A stretch of DNA of 64,000 nucleotides from positions 1,178,001 to 1,242,000 of the forward strand of contig SEBU01000001.1 of assembly GCA_004173475.1 (NCBI GenBank), in the 5' to 3' direction. This document shows positions 35,500-44,043 of the stretch, piece after piece. The notes below the pieces were generated by a model. It did not search any database, was not told the origin of the DNA, and saw nothing but the letters and a program-made list of their open reading frames with translations. Position numbers and translations under genes: made by a program. How positions within the stretch are numbered: the stretch's first letter is position 1; the number at the start of each line of letters is the position of its first letter. Source of the stretch: Gammaproteobacteria bacterium. Lineage in GTDB: Bacteria > Pseudomonadota > Gammaproteobacteria > Pseudomonadales > Cellvibrionaceae.

Positions 35500-35879
35500 T
35501 TATGTTACAAGCCCAGTTTTTCTAATGGGGATTGCAGATGCCACTGACAGACCTATCGACCGGAAAGACACAAGCAATATCCAGGGATGGATCAATGGAA
35601 GTAATTAATTCACTTTTTTATCGTTAAATTTTACACAGATTTTTTAGGTTCAGATATCCAAACTACACAGGTCATTTATTCAATCTTTGAGTCAAGCAAA
35701 ATTTTAGCGCGCTTTTCTGTTAAGCGGTTTTCAAAGAAGGATTTTACGAGGGCACGCTCTTTAACAAATTAGCTATTTTGCTTGTGAAAAATATTGAGCA
35801 ATGATGCATAAAAGCTGGTTATGCATTGACGAAAACTATTTGCTAAATGCGTAGATAGATCAACTAGCTGCAAAAAAGA
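35500..35879. other. 380-bp intergenic region between PEP-CTERM and Crp/Fnr genes
   Basis: Convergent 3' ends. It holds a boxA-like element (see 35756-35770) and no obvious gene or terminator. The AT-rich right part is close to the stop codon of the Crp/Fnr gene. Confidence 0.5.
35756..35770 (+). promoter_or_regulatory. boxA-like rRNA antitermination element
   Basis: GCTCTTTAACAAATT matches the boxA core (GCTCTTTAACAA) of enteric and Pseudomonas rRNA leaders and spacers. No rRNA gene is in the window. It may be a remnant of an rRNA region, or a NusB-dependent site for an unknown transcript; chance is possible. Confidence 0.35.
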
Positions 35880-36569
35880 TTACCAATACCGGGGCAGATT
35901 TTTTTTAATTTCAATGTAACCAGAACATTGCTCAATATATTCGCCAATAAGAAGTTGTTTCATGATTCGGCTTACCATCTCACGCGATGAGCCCACCATG
36001 TTGGCGATATCCTGATGAGTAACTTTGGGATTATGAATGCGCTTGTTGTCATCGCATAATTTTTCGAGGGCAGCACTTACACGACCATAAACATCTAATA
36101 ATGCGAGATCTTTTACGCTGTCAGTAAGGTCGCGCACACGACGTGTAAGCTCAGTAAGCAATTGCATTGTAAATTCGGGATAAGTGCGCAAGAGTTCAAG
36201 TACGCTCACTCGCGACACAAGCATAATTTCACAATCAGTAACCGTAATAACAGAAGCAGAGCGCGGCTTACCATCCAGCAACGACAACTCACCAAAGTAA
36301 TCACCATCATGCATATAGTTCAAATTAACCTGGCGACCGTCATCGTTATTTAAATAGGCGCTCGCGGTGCCTTTATGAATAATGTACAGATGAGTGGATT
36401 CATCACCCTCTGTGACCAACACCGTGTTTTTTGCATACTTACGCAACACGCTAAGTTTTTCCAATTGCGTGAGATATTCAGATGGAAGATTTGCAAATAA
36501 ACTGACTTTTTCTAGCATGGCAGAGGTTTCTTGTTTATAGGTTTTAGTGGCCGACAGTCGGTCAATCAT
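35880..36569 (-). CDS. Crp/Fnr-family transcriptional regulator
   Basis: 229 residues. The cyclic-nucleotide-binding jelly roll spans about 25-140 (GDYFGELSLLDGKPRSASVI, the phosphate-binding cassette, keeps the Arg-Ser-Ala pattern of cAMP-binding CRP), then a long dimer helix and a C-terminal winged HTH (THQDIANMVGSSREMVSRIMKQL, in the MxSSREMVSR form). No FNR-type cysteines are visible. It is divergent from a class III nucleotide cyclase gene 173 bp away. The start is uncertain: Met 18 (36518) is closer to the domain start but has no better ribosome binding site. It probably responds to the cyclic nucleotide made by the neighbour. Confidence 0.88.
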   Translation of the reverse strand: MIDRLSATKTYKQETSAMLEKVSLFANLPSEYLTQLEKLSVLRKYAKNTVLVTEGDESTHLYIIHKGTASAYLNNDDGRQVNLNYMHDGDYFGELSLLDGKPRSASVITVTDCEIMLVSRVSVLELLRTYPEFTMQLLTELTRRVRDLTDSVKDLALLDVYGRVSAALEKLCDDNKRIHNPKVTHQDIANMVGSSREMVSRIMKQLLIGEYIEQCSGYIEIKKNLPRYW

Positions 36570-36757
36570 ACCTATGGAAGCCTAATAAGGCCAACAAGGC
36601 ATTAACCGCTGCGCAAATTACGCAATCCCCGCGTTTAAAGAATCATAACAAGTTGTAATTGAAACAAAACCACACAATAATCACACGCGCTTGCCTCCCT
36701 GCCTGGCATTTAAATTCGCGTAAAATAACTCATTAATCATTATTGTGCACATTTTAT

Positions 36758-38971
36758 ATGGTTTCAGACCATCAGGAACATCGCGAACAAACTCTAATGT
36801 TCAGCGATATCGTTGGCTATTCGCGCTTAATGGGCCGCGATGAAGCACTGACCATTGAAATGTTGGGCGATTATCGAAAAATTTTATTGGCTCATATCGC
36901 CGAACACGACGGTGTATTTATAGAATTCGCGGGGGACGCTATATTTTCCCGCTTTAACAGCTCCCTCTCCGCCGTAAATGCCGCAGTCGCCATTCAAAAG
37001 CACCTGCAATTATTTAACCAAGGCAGAGATAAAGAATTACCGAAATTACAGACTCGCATCGGCATTCATAAAGGTCTAGTACTTTTACGCGAAAATGCGG
37101 TTTTAGGCGACGACGTAAATATTGCAGCGCGTCTCGAACCACTTGCAGTGGCCGATGGTATTTGTATTTCCAAAGCTATCTATGACGATATAAAAATCGA
37201 TGTTCGCGAACCCATTAAAGCGCTAGGTCCGCAATCACTTAAAAATATTCAACATAAAATTCGCGCATACCTTATTAAACCCAGCGGTATAAAAACGCGC
37301 GATCATTTCCACTATTTTTGGTTAGGCTGCAGCAAAACGATCAACGCTTATCGTTACCCTATAAGTGCAGCGGTGTTAGCAATATTTATCGCCGGTTTTT
37401 ACTTTATTCCCCGCTGGCTTGTGCCTGGGTATGCTGCGAACTATGTGGAAATTGCGAATTTTCAAAACCTGATGAATGCCGATGGAAAATCAGACTACTT
37501 TTCTGCGGGTATCACCGAAGCTGTGCGTTCCCAACTCGCTGATATGCGGGATGTGTACTTAGTAGACGCAGATAAAGGTATTCATGCCCCAATAAGGCTC
37601 GAAGGTAGCGTACAAAAAGTTGGGGATAATCTACGCATTGCCTACAGAATATTTAGAAGAGAAGGTAATGTACAAATAGCTGGCGGCAAATTAGATGGTG
37701 CTTATCAGGACATCTTTATTTTGCAGGATCGGCTAGTTGGCGACATTGCACGGAATCTTGCAACAGAGTTCAATCTACAAAATTTTCGCCCCGCACCACT
37801 AAAGCTCACAAATGATATTACGGCGTACGATTATTATTTGCAGGGGATGGATTACCTTAGCAAACCTTCTTCGCAAGAAAATTTTGACCAAGCAATTCAA
37901 AGATTTAATGAGGCGCTAGTACACGACAATCAATTTAATCTCGCATATTCAGGGCTTTGCGAAGCATTCAGACTAAACTATGAATTAATAAAATCGATCA
38001 ACCTAATTAAAAAAGCTGAAGAATATTGCATTACAGCTCTTAAACAAAATAATAAATCTCCAAAAGCTTTGCAATCAATGGGTGCAGTTTATAGAGACTT
38101 AGGTAAATATAATAAGGCCGTAAGCTACTTAGAAACTGCTAAAAGTATCGATCAAGATAATATTGTAACGTCTATAGATTTGGCTAGGACCTATATCCTC
38201 ATGCAAAACGATGCGGCGGCCGAAGCTTTATACAAAGCCACAATACAAAAGGCACCCAAAGATTGGAGAAGTTACCACGCGTATGGGTATTTCTTAATGG
38301 GCAAGGGACGATATTTGGAGGCAATTCAGAACTACAAAAAAACTCTAGATATAACACCTGAAAATTTTTCCGCGTTTAATAATATTGGAGCTGCTAATGG
38401 ATATATCGGCAATTTCACTGAAGCAGCCAAAGCTTTTGAAAAATCTGTTGCTATAACCCCCAGCAGCTGGAGCTGCTCTAACCTGGGCGATACCTACTAT
38501 TTTTTAGGCGACTATCTAAAGGCAGCGAACATGTACCAAGAAGCTCTTCGTCTAGAGCCGGATAATTATATTACAATGTTAAATTTAGCTGCTGTCTTCC
38601 TACTTTTACCTGACAAAAAACATTTGTCTGAAGATCTTTTCAATAAGGTATTAGTTCTAGCTGGTCAAGATACTGAAATGAATCCAAACAATGTAATTGG
38701 TTATTTGTATAGCGCTTTAGCTTTTGCAAATCTGCAAAATGTAACAGAAGCAAAAAAAATGCTCATGCTTGCCGACGCCATAGAAAACTCTTCAAGCGAA
38801 AGCTATTATACGCATTTAAAAATTGCAGTAGTCAATCGAGATAATGATGATATACGACGCTATGCTAAAGCGTTGATAGCAACAGGGTATTCCGAAAAAA
38901 CGCTCCGCGCTGACCCAAGTTTTTTGGTGTTAAAAGAGAAGCAATTTAAGGATGTTTTTAAAAAGCAGTAA
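36758..38971 (+). CDS. Class III adenylate/guanylate cyclase with TPR repeats
   Basis: 737 residues from the ATG at 36758. The N-terminal cyclase domain (about 5-165) keeps both metal Asp residues: Asp17 in MFSDIVGYS and Asp60 in FAGDAIFSRF. One membrane span lies at about 195-215. A periplasmic-style FlgO/TolB-like region follows, then at least six tetratricopeptide repeats from about residue 390 (LAYSGLCEAFRLNYELI, AYGYFLMGKGRYLEAIQNY). This is the common architecture of cytoplasmic cyclase with extracytoplasmic sensing and protein-binding repeats. Substrate (ATP or GTP) is not certain from the sequence. It is divergent from a Crp/Fnr gene, which suggests a local cyclic-nucleotide circuit. 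Confidence 0.85.
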   Translation: MVSDHQEHREQTLMFSDIVGYSRLMGRDEALTIEMLGDYRKILLAHIAEHDGVFIEFAGDAIFSRFNSSLSAVNAAVAIQKHLQLFNQGRDKELPKLQTRIGIHKGLVLLRENAVLGDDVNIAARLEPLAVADGICISKAIYDDIKIDVREPIKALGPQSLKNIQHKIRAYLIKPSGIKTRDHFHYFWLGCSKTINAYRYPISAAVLAIFIAGFYFIPRWLVPGYAANYVEIANFQNLMNADGKSDYFSAGITEAVRSQLADMRDVYLVDADKGIHAPIRLEGSVQKVGDNLRIAYRIFRREGNVQIAGGKLDGAYQDIFILQDRLVGDIARNLATEFNLQNFRPAPLKLTNDITAYDYYLQGMDYLSKPSSQENFDQAIQRFNEALVHDNQFNLAYSGLCEAFRLNYELIKSINLIKKAEEYCITALKQNNKSPKALQSMGAVYRDLGKYNKAVSYLETAKSIDQDNIVTSIDLARTYILMQNDAAAEALYKATIQKAPKDWRSYHAYGYFLMGKGRYLEAIQNYKKTLDITPENFSAFNNIGAANGYIGNFTEAAKAFEKSVAITPSSWSCSNLGDTYYFLGDYLKAANMYQEALRLEPDNYITMLNLAAVFLLLPDKKHLSEDLFNKVLVLAGQDTEMNPNNVIGYLYSALAFANLQNVTEAKKMLMLADAIENSSSESYYTHLKIAVVNRDNDDIRRYAKALIATGYSEKTLRADPSFLVLKEKQFKDVFKKQ

Positions 38972-38997
38972 ACACATTAACTTACTAGGAGATTACT

Positions 38998-39468
38998 ATG
39001 CGTACTATGAAGTACTTATTTATTTGTATATGTGCAATTTTTTTAAATTCATGCGAGTCCAATAAAAATACATTAAAGAACATTAGTGTTTTGTCCGGTA
39101 CCGATACCGCTATCGTAGGTATTTCGTTAGACGAAAAAGGTTATCCCCAACATACCGTAGGGCGCATTGATGTTAAACCCGGCCAAAAAATCTTATTTGC
39201 TGGTCCTGAAAAATTTTCTATCTTCTTTAAAAATGGAATATCACCCTATAACGATACAGATTTTAGAGATTTACCAGGTTTAAATAGAGAAAGTTTACAA
39301 AAAAAGCGAGTAGAATTAACATCCATCAATGGCATAGTATTGATTGTAATCCCTAAAGATTTTTTTGAACGACCAGAAAATAAAGGGAAACCTTATATCG
39401 ATTACTACTATGGCATTAATGTGAACGGCCTTGAAATTGATCCTCCCTTTCGAGTCATTCCAATTTAA
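38998..39468 (+). CDS. Small lipoprotein of unknown function
   Basis: 156 residues, 26 bp after the cyclase gene and likely cotranscribed with it. GGAG lies 8 nt before the ATG. The signal peptide is MRTMKYLFICICAIFLNSC, ending in a lipobox-like LNSC; the mature N-terminal Cys is followed by ESNKN. The rest is a single beta-rich domain with KPGQKILFAGPEKFSIFFKN and no catalytic motif. The conserved-looking VDVKPGQ and the Tyr-rich DYYYG near the end do not match a family I recognise. Its gene order suggests a role in the nucleotide cyclase circuit or in the envelope. Confidence 0.6.
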   Translation: MRTMKYLFICICAIFLNSCESNKNTLKNISVLSGTDTAIVGISLDEKGYPQHTVGRIDVKPGQKILFAGPEKFSIFFKNGISPYNDTDFRDLPGLNRESLQKKRVELTSINGIVLIVIPKDFFERPENKGKPYIDYYYGINVNGLEIDPPFRVIPI

Positions 39469-39785
39469 AAGAAATCATAGCTAATAAAAAAATGGACTGA
39501 TTTAGCTCGTGAAAAAATAGCTCCGAAGTCGTCATAGCCTGTCAGGCAAAATAGTCAGGCGGGATTTCTGAGAAGTGCTCAAGACGCGAAGTAATTAATT
39601 CGCGTCTCAGTGAGCCACCTATGGCTGCCGCAAGCGAAAACCCAATGGTTTTACTAAAAAGCTGATTTGTATCATAATCAACGCGCCTCAGCCGTTGATT
39701 TCTTAAATATAAAGTCATCTATGATTAAATACCGAATGGAAGCGCTTAACCCACTCCATTACCCAATAGTATAGAAATAAACACA
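39469..39785. other. 317-bp intergenic region with a 26-bp inverted repeat
   Basis: AGACGCGAA (39582-39590) pairs perfectly with TTCGCGTCT (39599-39607) around GTAATTAA; flanking bases extend the pairing imperfectly. No T-run follows, so it is not a standard terminator. No gene is seen in the region. Confidence 0.5.
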
Positions 39786-40289
39786 ATGAAAATAATTAAC
39801 TTAACATTCGCAATAATCTGTTCCTTTTTAGTTGTAAGCTGCAATCCAGCTGATAAAGCTAAAGAGACAACCACTACAAATTCTCCAGCAATCACGGTCT
39901 CTAACGCGATTTATCCTTTAGGGCAAGTTATTCACCTTCCTGTTGAACCGGAATCAGTGAAGTTTCAAACGATTAATCTCACTGTAAAAACTGCCGGAGC
40001 AGCCGAAGAGTGGGGAATTGTTGCGCTGATGAAATTTAGTGATGAGAATATGAAAGTGGTTTTGGAAAATTCTCGTCCGATCGAAGCACAAAATTTACCG
40101 GTTACTTTCGCGTTTGATTGGGTGAAACCAAGTTTGGATGCGAACTTTAAAAAGGATGCCGCAGGTAATTATGAATTTACCAAACCGGCGATGAGCGCAG
40201 AATATTTTTACAGATCGCCACTCATTCAAGGTTCAAGTTTTCAAGTGTCATCTAATGAGCTGCTCGTTTATATACACACCCAGCAATAG
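39786..40289 (+). CDS. Small lipoprotein of unknown function
   Basis: 167 residues. The signal peptide ends VVSC (lipobox), followed by NPADKAKETTTTNSP, a short flexible linker. The mature part is a small beta-rich domain with no recognisable motif; sequence VKFQTINLTVKTAGAAEEWG suggests an immunoglobulin-like or CARDB-like fold, without certainty. The long perfect hairpin just downstream acts as its terminator. Poor ribosome binding site. Confidence 0.55.
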   Translation: MKIINLTFAIICSFLVVSCNPADKAKETTTTNSPAITVSNAIYPLGQVIHLPVEPESVKFQTINLTVKTAGAAEEWGIVALMKFSDENMKVVLENSRPIEAQNLPVTFAFDWVKPSLDANFKKDAAGNYEFTKPAMSAEYFYRSPLIQGSSFQVSSNELLVYIHTQQ

Positions 40290-40302
40290 ATGTTAATCAG
40301 CG

Positions 40303-40337
40303 ACACAAGATGGCGGCTTAAAGCCGCCATCTTGTGT
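40303..40337 (+). terminator. Long perfect hairpin after the lipoprotein gene
   Basis: 17-bp perfect inverted repeat (40303-40319 and 40321-40337; arm ACACAAGATGGCGGCTT). The T-tract after it is weak, so termination may be inefficient or involve another factor. Confidence 0.6.
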
Positions 40338-40656
40338 TAATAGATTTATTTTCGCAACGCGTTGGCAAATTTTGCTTGCCAGGAACTGTCACATGCCAAT
40401 TGCGAAACACCATGTGCCACATGTGAATATCTCACTAGCCAATCCCGCATTTATTCACATACACCCCATCTCCAAGCACCTATCTTTACACCTGTAACAG
40501 GGAGACAACAAGGAGACGTGTGCTAACTTTAGGTTAGGTTGGCCAAGGACCATGGCCACCCGGTTACACCATTTGCATACACCCAAATTAAATAGAAATC
40601 ACAGAATGCAGAGCCTAAATTTAGGTTACTCATATCCATTTGAAAAGGATCAGATA
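40338..40656. other. 319-bp intergenic region before a small membrane protein gene
   Basis: Holds a short palindrome, CCTAAATTTAGG at 40614-40625, close to the gene at 40657, and a CATGTG/CACATG pairing near 40411-40424. The rest is plain. The 12-bp palindrome could be a regulator site. Confidence 0.4.
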
Positions 40657-40980
40657 ATGATAAAAAATTCATTTATGGCGGCCATTCTATTTCTTTATTC
40701 AATCAATGCAATTTCACAGACTGAGATTACCGGCTGTAATTTTTTCGACAAAACCCAAGCTGCTAACTCAGGAATAAATTCTAACTTGTGCGGTTTCGAC
40801 TCAACTCAGAAACAAACCGAAGGGTTTGCTAATGAGCCTAATGAAGAACAAAATAAAAAAAGTTTTCCATTTCATGTCGGGAAAAATAAAAGCTCGCTAG
40901 CGGAATCGTTGACCGTTGTGTTATTTATTCCAGGACTTATTATTCTGTTATTCTCGCGCCTTATAAAATCTGCAAAATAA
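40657..40980 (+). CDS. Small exported protein with C-terminal membrane anchor
   Basis: 107 residues from the ATG at 40657, with AAGGA 8 nt upstream; a 35-codon longer frame has no ribosome binding site. It begins with a signal peptide (MIKNSFMAAILFLYSINAIS) and ends with a hydrophobic span and basic tail (LFIPGLIILLFSRLIKSAK), an arrangement like exosortase or rhomboid sorting tails but without a PEP motif. Two cysteines (C-N-F, C-G-F) may form a disulfide. Family not recognised. Confidence 0.5.
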   Translation: MIKNSFMAAILFLYSINAISQTEITGCNFFDKTQAANSGINSNLCGFDSTQKQTEGFANEPNEEQNKKSFPFHVGKNKSSLAESLTVVLFIPGLIILLFSRLIKSAK

Positions 40981-40994
40981 TGTTCACAAATTAT

Positions 40995-42023
40995 TCACTC
41001 AGGGCGTTCAATTGCATAACCCTTTGCTTGCAATGCAGCCAAATAACCATCTTTTTTATAAAGCTCTGCCATAGGTAACATTGCGAAGGTCGATTCATTA
41101 GCGGCCAATGCAGTTTCCGCCGCCGCTAACCACTCTGTCTTCATTAAATTTTTTACATCTTGTAAGCCGTGCTCTTGCGCCATTTCTGAATTCAATACTG
41201 CCGATTCACAGTCTTCGCGCTCGTCGTGATACGGCAAATTACGCAAAGCGGTTAGGTCGCCTGTGGCCCACGCATTAGCCCGTGTGCGCATAGCATCCAG
41301 ATCCGTCTCCAAGCGATCAAGTGTTCTCGCGAAACATTCAATATCATCCAGCGGAGATTTTTTAAATTTTTTGGCAATGGAACGTGGATTTTTTACTTCA
41401 TGCTCCACCGTTGGGCGTGTAGTTTTTATTTTTTTTCCCCTGACAATAGATTCAACTGCCCAACGAACGCTGTCGTAAGGAACCATTCCGGACTTTTCGA
41501 TAGATTTTTTAAACAATTCAGTCGCCGCAAATATCGGGCGATGTTTTTCGATATCTTTATCGTTACCGATATACTTTTCTTTCAATGTAGACCAGCGGGT
41601 GTAAAGGTGTTCGGGCAACACATCTATTAACTTTTTACCATCCGGATTGTTTTTTATCCCTACCAGGGAAGGTATTAAACCCACCTTCCCCCAAAAACTT
41701 ACGTCTAGTTTTACACCAGGCTCACGCAAAAATTCTTGTGACTCAGCGACTGCCGTTTCAACTTGTCTTGAATGCCAATGCATATCTTTTGAAAGGGGTG
41801 ATAGGGTGCCCATAACCCACATAACGTGATCGCCTTTATAGACACGCCATAAGCTCGGCCCTGGCTGCTCACCAATTATCAGCACCTCATCTACGTCGTC
41901 TTTTGAAGCTGCTTCAACCGACTCAATAGACCCAACTGTTTGCGCGCTGGCGCCCGCGCCTGATAAGAGAAGCTGCGCCAGCATTAGGTAGCCAATACAA
42001 AATATTTTATTAACTTTTAACAT
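40995..42023 (-). CDS. TraB/GumN-family protein
   Basis: 342 residues with a signal peptide (cleavage near GASAQT). Motif MWVMGTLSPLSKDMHW and the C-terminal YLAALQAKGYAIER region fit the TraB/GumN (Tiki-like) family. The family contains secreted or membrane metalloprotease-like proteins; metal ligands in the GTxH-type motif are replaced here by GTLS, so activity is uncertain. Upstream is a tandem pair of GIN-domain proteins. Confidence 0.75.
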   Translation of the reverse strand: MLKVNKIFCIGYLMLAQLLLSGAGASAQTVGSIESVEAASKDDVDEVLIIGEQPGPSLWRVYKGDHVMWVMGTLSPLSKDMHWHSRQVETAVAESQEFLREPGVKLDVSFWGKVGLIPSLVGIKNNPDGKKLIDVLPEHLYTRWSTLKEKYIGNDKDIEKHRPIFAATELFKKSIEKSGMVPYDSVRWAVESIVRGKKIKTTRPTVEHEVKNPRSIAKKFKKSPLDDIECFARTLDRLETDLDAMRTRANAWATGDLTALRNLPYHDEREDCESAVLNSEMAQEHGLQDVKNLMKTEWLAAAETALAANESTFAMLPMAELYKKDGYLAALQAKGYAIERPE

Positions 42024-42186
42024 GGTTTCAACTTACGACACAGTTATGAGACAGTTAAGTATGTGACAGACTAATTACCGAAAAATTCGAGAAAAGAATC
42101 AAGCCACGTTTGCTACATTGTGTCTACTTTATATGAACCCCATGTTAATAAACAATTTTTTAGGTGTGATTTAGGAAATCTGAACC

Positions 42187-42990
42187 TTAGTTATTAATTT
42201 TATTTATGTGGCTGGCACCACTGGCGTTGCTTTTTAATTGGGGTTGCCCCAAGTAATGAATATTGGATGCCCCGCTTGCTTCAGCATCCAAAAACTCTGT
42301 GGCATCTACATCGATATTCGAGGCCCCGCTTGCATCAACTGTTGCTTGCGCAACTTTTAATAATTTCCCTCGGAAATTACTTGCACCACTTGCACCTACT
42401 TTTAATTGCTTTGCCTGGCTAACCGCTTTTACGTCCGCATTTGCCGCGCCAGACAATTGAAAGTTCGCCTTATCTACAATTAGCTGTTGCACGCGCGAAT
42501 TACTAGCCCCAGAAAGGTCAACGTAGAACGCTTGTAATTTAAGATTTGCGAAGGTTATGTCAGAAGCACCGCTGGCTTTTACATCAAGTTCGTTTCCAAC
42601 CCAATTTCCTATAGTGGCATGTGATGCTCCATACATTCCCAAATAATGTAAATTTTTCAAGCGTAAAACATATTTAGCTTCATCCTGGTTATTGCCGAAC
42701 CAATGAAAAATATTAAATCCACTTCCAGAATTTTTTATGCTCATGGTTAACTTACTACCGCTCTGATCAATCACCACACGCTCTATTACTTCTTTGTCAG
42801 CTTCTACTCGCAGAGATTCAGAATCACTTTGAACAACCTCAAGGCGCCCTCCTCCATGTACAATCACTTCATTAACATTGCTAATGTCGTAGGACTTAGC
42901 GACGATTTCGCCTGCGTAGGCATGAAAAGTCAACATGGTAGTGAGCAAAACATTACAAATGTTGATCGGTGTAACTAATTGCTTTTTCAT
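42187..42990 (-). CDS. GIN-domain (DUF2807) secreted protein
   Basis: 267 residues with a signal peptide (cleavage near TFHAYA-GEIV). The mature part is a long right-handed beta-helix-like GIN (head GIN, DUF2807) domain with repeated ASGAS/SGASN turns (KVGASGASNFRGKLL, DASGASNIDVDATE). Family members are secreted or lipoprotein and of unknown function, often in Bacteroidetes and Proteobacteria. A related protein is encoded 34 bp upstream in the same direction, so it is a tandem duplication. Confidence 0.85.
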   Translation of the reverse strand: MKKQLVTPINICNVLLTTMLTFHAYAGEIVAKSYDISNVNEVIVHGGGRLEVVQSDSESLRVEADKEVIERVVIDQSGSKLTMSIKNSGSGFNIFHWFGNNQDEAKYVLRLKNLHYLGMYGASHATIGNWVGNELDVKASGASDITFANLKLQAFYVDLSGASNSRVQQLIVDKANFQLSGAANADVKAVSQAKQLKVGASGASNFRGKLLKVAQATVDASGASNIDVDATEFLDAEASGASNIHYLGQPQLKSNASGASHINKINN

Positions 42991-43024
42991 AAATACTCCA
43001 GGTAATGTTTCATGAAATTTAAAT

Positions 43025-43801
43025 TTATTTATGTGCAGTTAAATCGCTCGCACCGTTAATATGGGAGGTAATTTGCGGATTGCCGTAATAGTCGATATCA
43101 GAGGCACCGCCGGCATTTACTTTTAAAGTTTTGGATGCGTTAACCTCCACATCCGATGCGCCACCTGCGATAACATCTGCGTTAAAACTGTCTAAATTTT
43201 TCGCGTTGCAATTACTGCCGCCGCCAGCATTAATCGCCAGAGAATTTGTTGTTCCTTTTTGCCGAATATTGAAATCCGACCCACCTGATATTTGCAAACG
43301 CACGGTTTCGCTGGATAATGTGTCTACCTTAATATCTGAGCCCCCAGAAGCTTCTATCGAAAGATCTTTAACATTCAAGTTTGTAAAGATTGAATCTGCT
43401 CCGCCTGAACTCTTAATCGTTAAAGCAGGCAATGTTATTTTTCCAACCTTGGCATCAACACCACCGGACAACCCGATTAATTGAAGATTTTTTATTGCCA
43501 GACTGAAAACGACGTCGTCCTTGCTCATCCAGGAAAATGGATCACTAAATTTTTTCTCCACAGTCAAAGTAAGCTTTCCATCGGTTAAATCCACATGAAC
43601 GTGCTTTAATAATTCAGCGGAAGTTTTTAACTTCAAACTTTCGGTTTCACCTTGAATGCGCTCCAATCTAACTCCTGAACTTGCTTGTACTTCGAGTACG
43701 TCCTTTATTACGTACTCTTGTTCAACTCGCTCACTCGCAATAGCCGTCAAGGCAACGAAAAACGTTAGGGCAACAGCAATAATCTGAATTAACAATTTCA
43801 T
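43025..43801 (-). CDS. GIN-domain (DUF2807) secreted protein, paralogue
   Basis: 258 residues, signal peptide (cleavage near IASERVEQ). The same repeated beta pattern as its neighbour is seen, with SGGSD/GGASD turns instead of ASGAS. It is first in the pair, with 34 bp to the second gene. Upstream is a divergent promoter region shared with tex. It may form a complex with its paralogue. Confidence 0.85.
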   Translation of the reverse strand: MKLLIQIIAVALTFFVALTAIASERVEQEYVIKDVLEVQASSGVRLERIQGETESLKLKTSAELLKHVHVDLTDGKLTLTVEKKFSDPFSWMSKDDVVFSLAIKNLQLIGLSGGVDAKVGKITLPALTIKSSGGADSIFTNLNVKDLSIEASGGSDIKVDTLSSETVRLQISGGSDFNIRQKGTTNSLAINAGGGSNCNAKNLDSFNADVIAGGASDVEVNASKTLKVNAGGASDIDYYGNPQITSHINGASDLTAHK

Positions 43802-44043
43802 AGCCTTTCCTTATTTATTCACTAAATAGTCAATACATCGATTTGCGACTGAAAGTAACAATGCATAGTTATTTCTTTGACACACATCAACGCAAACTGG
43901 ATTCAGCGATTGTGAAAAAAGATAATCTGTTCAAAAGAGAAAAAATTTACAAAAGCAAGACTGGCAGCAGGCGGTAAATCAGGGATAATGGCAGCCTTTC
44001 AAAACACCTGTCACCCATTCCCACCGCATTACGAGTTCGTTTT

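Noticed and set aside
42060-42186. Possible regulatory element between the TraB and GIN genes
   Set aside because: No dyad or hairpin could be confirmed by eye.
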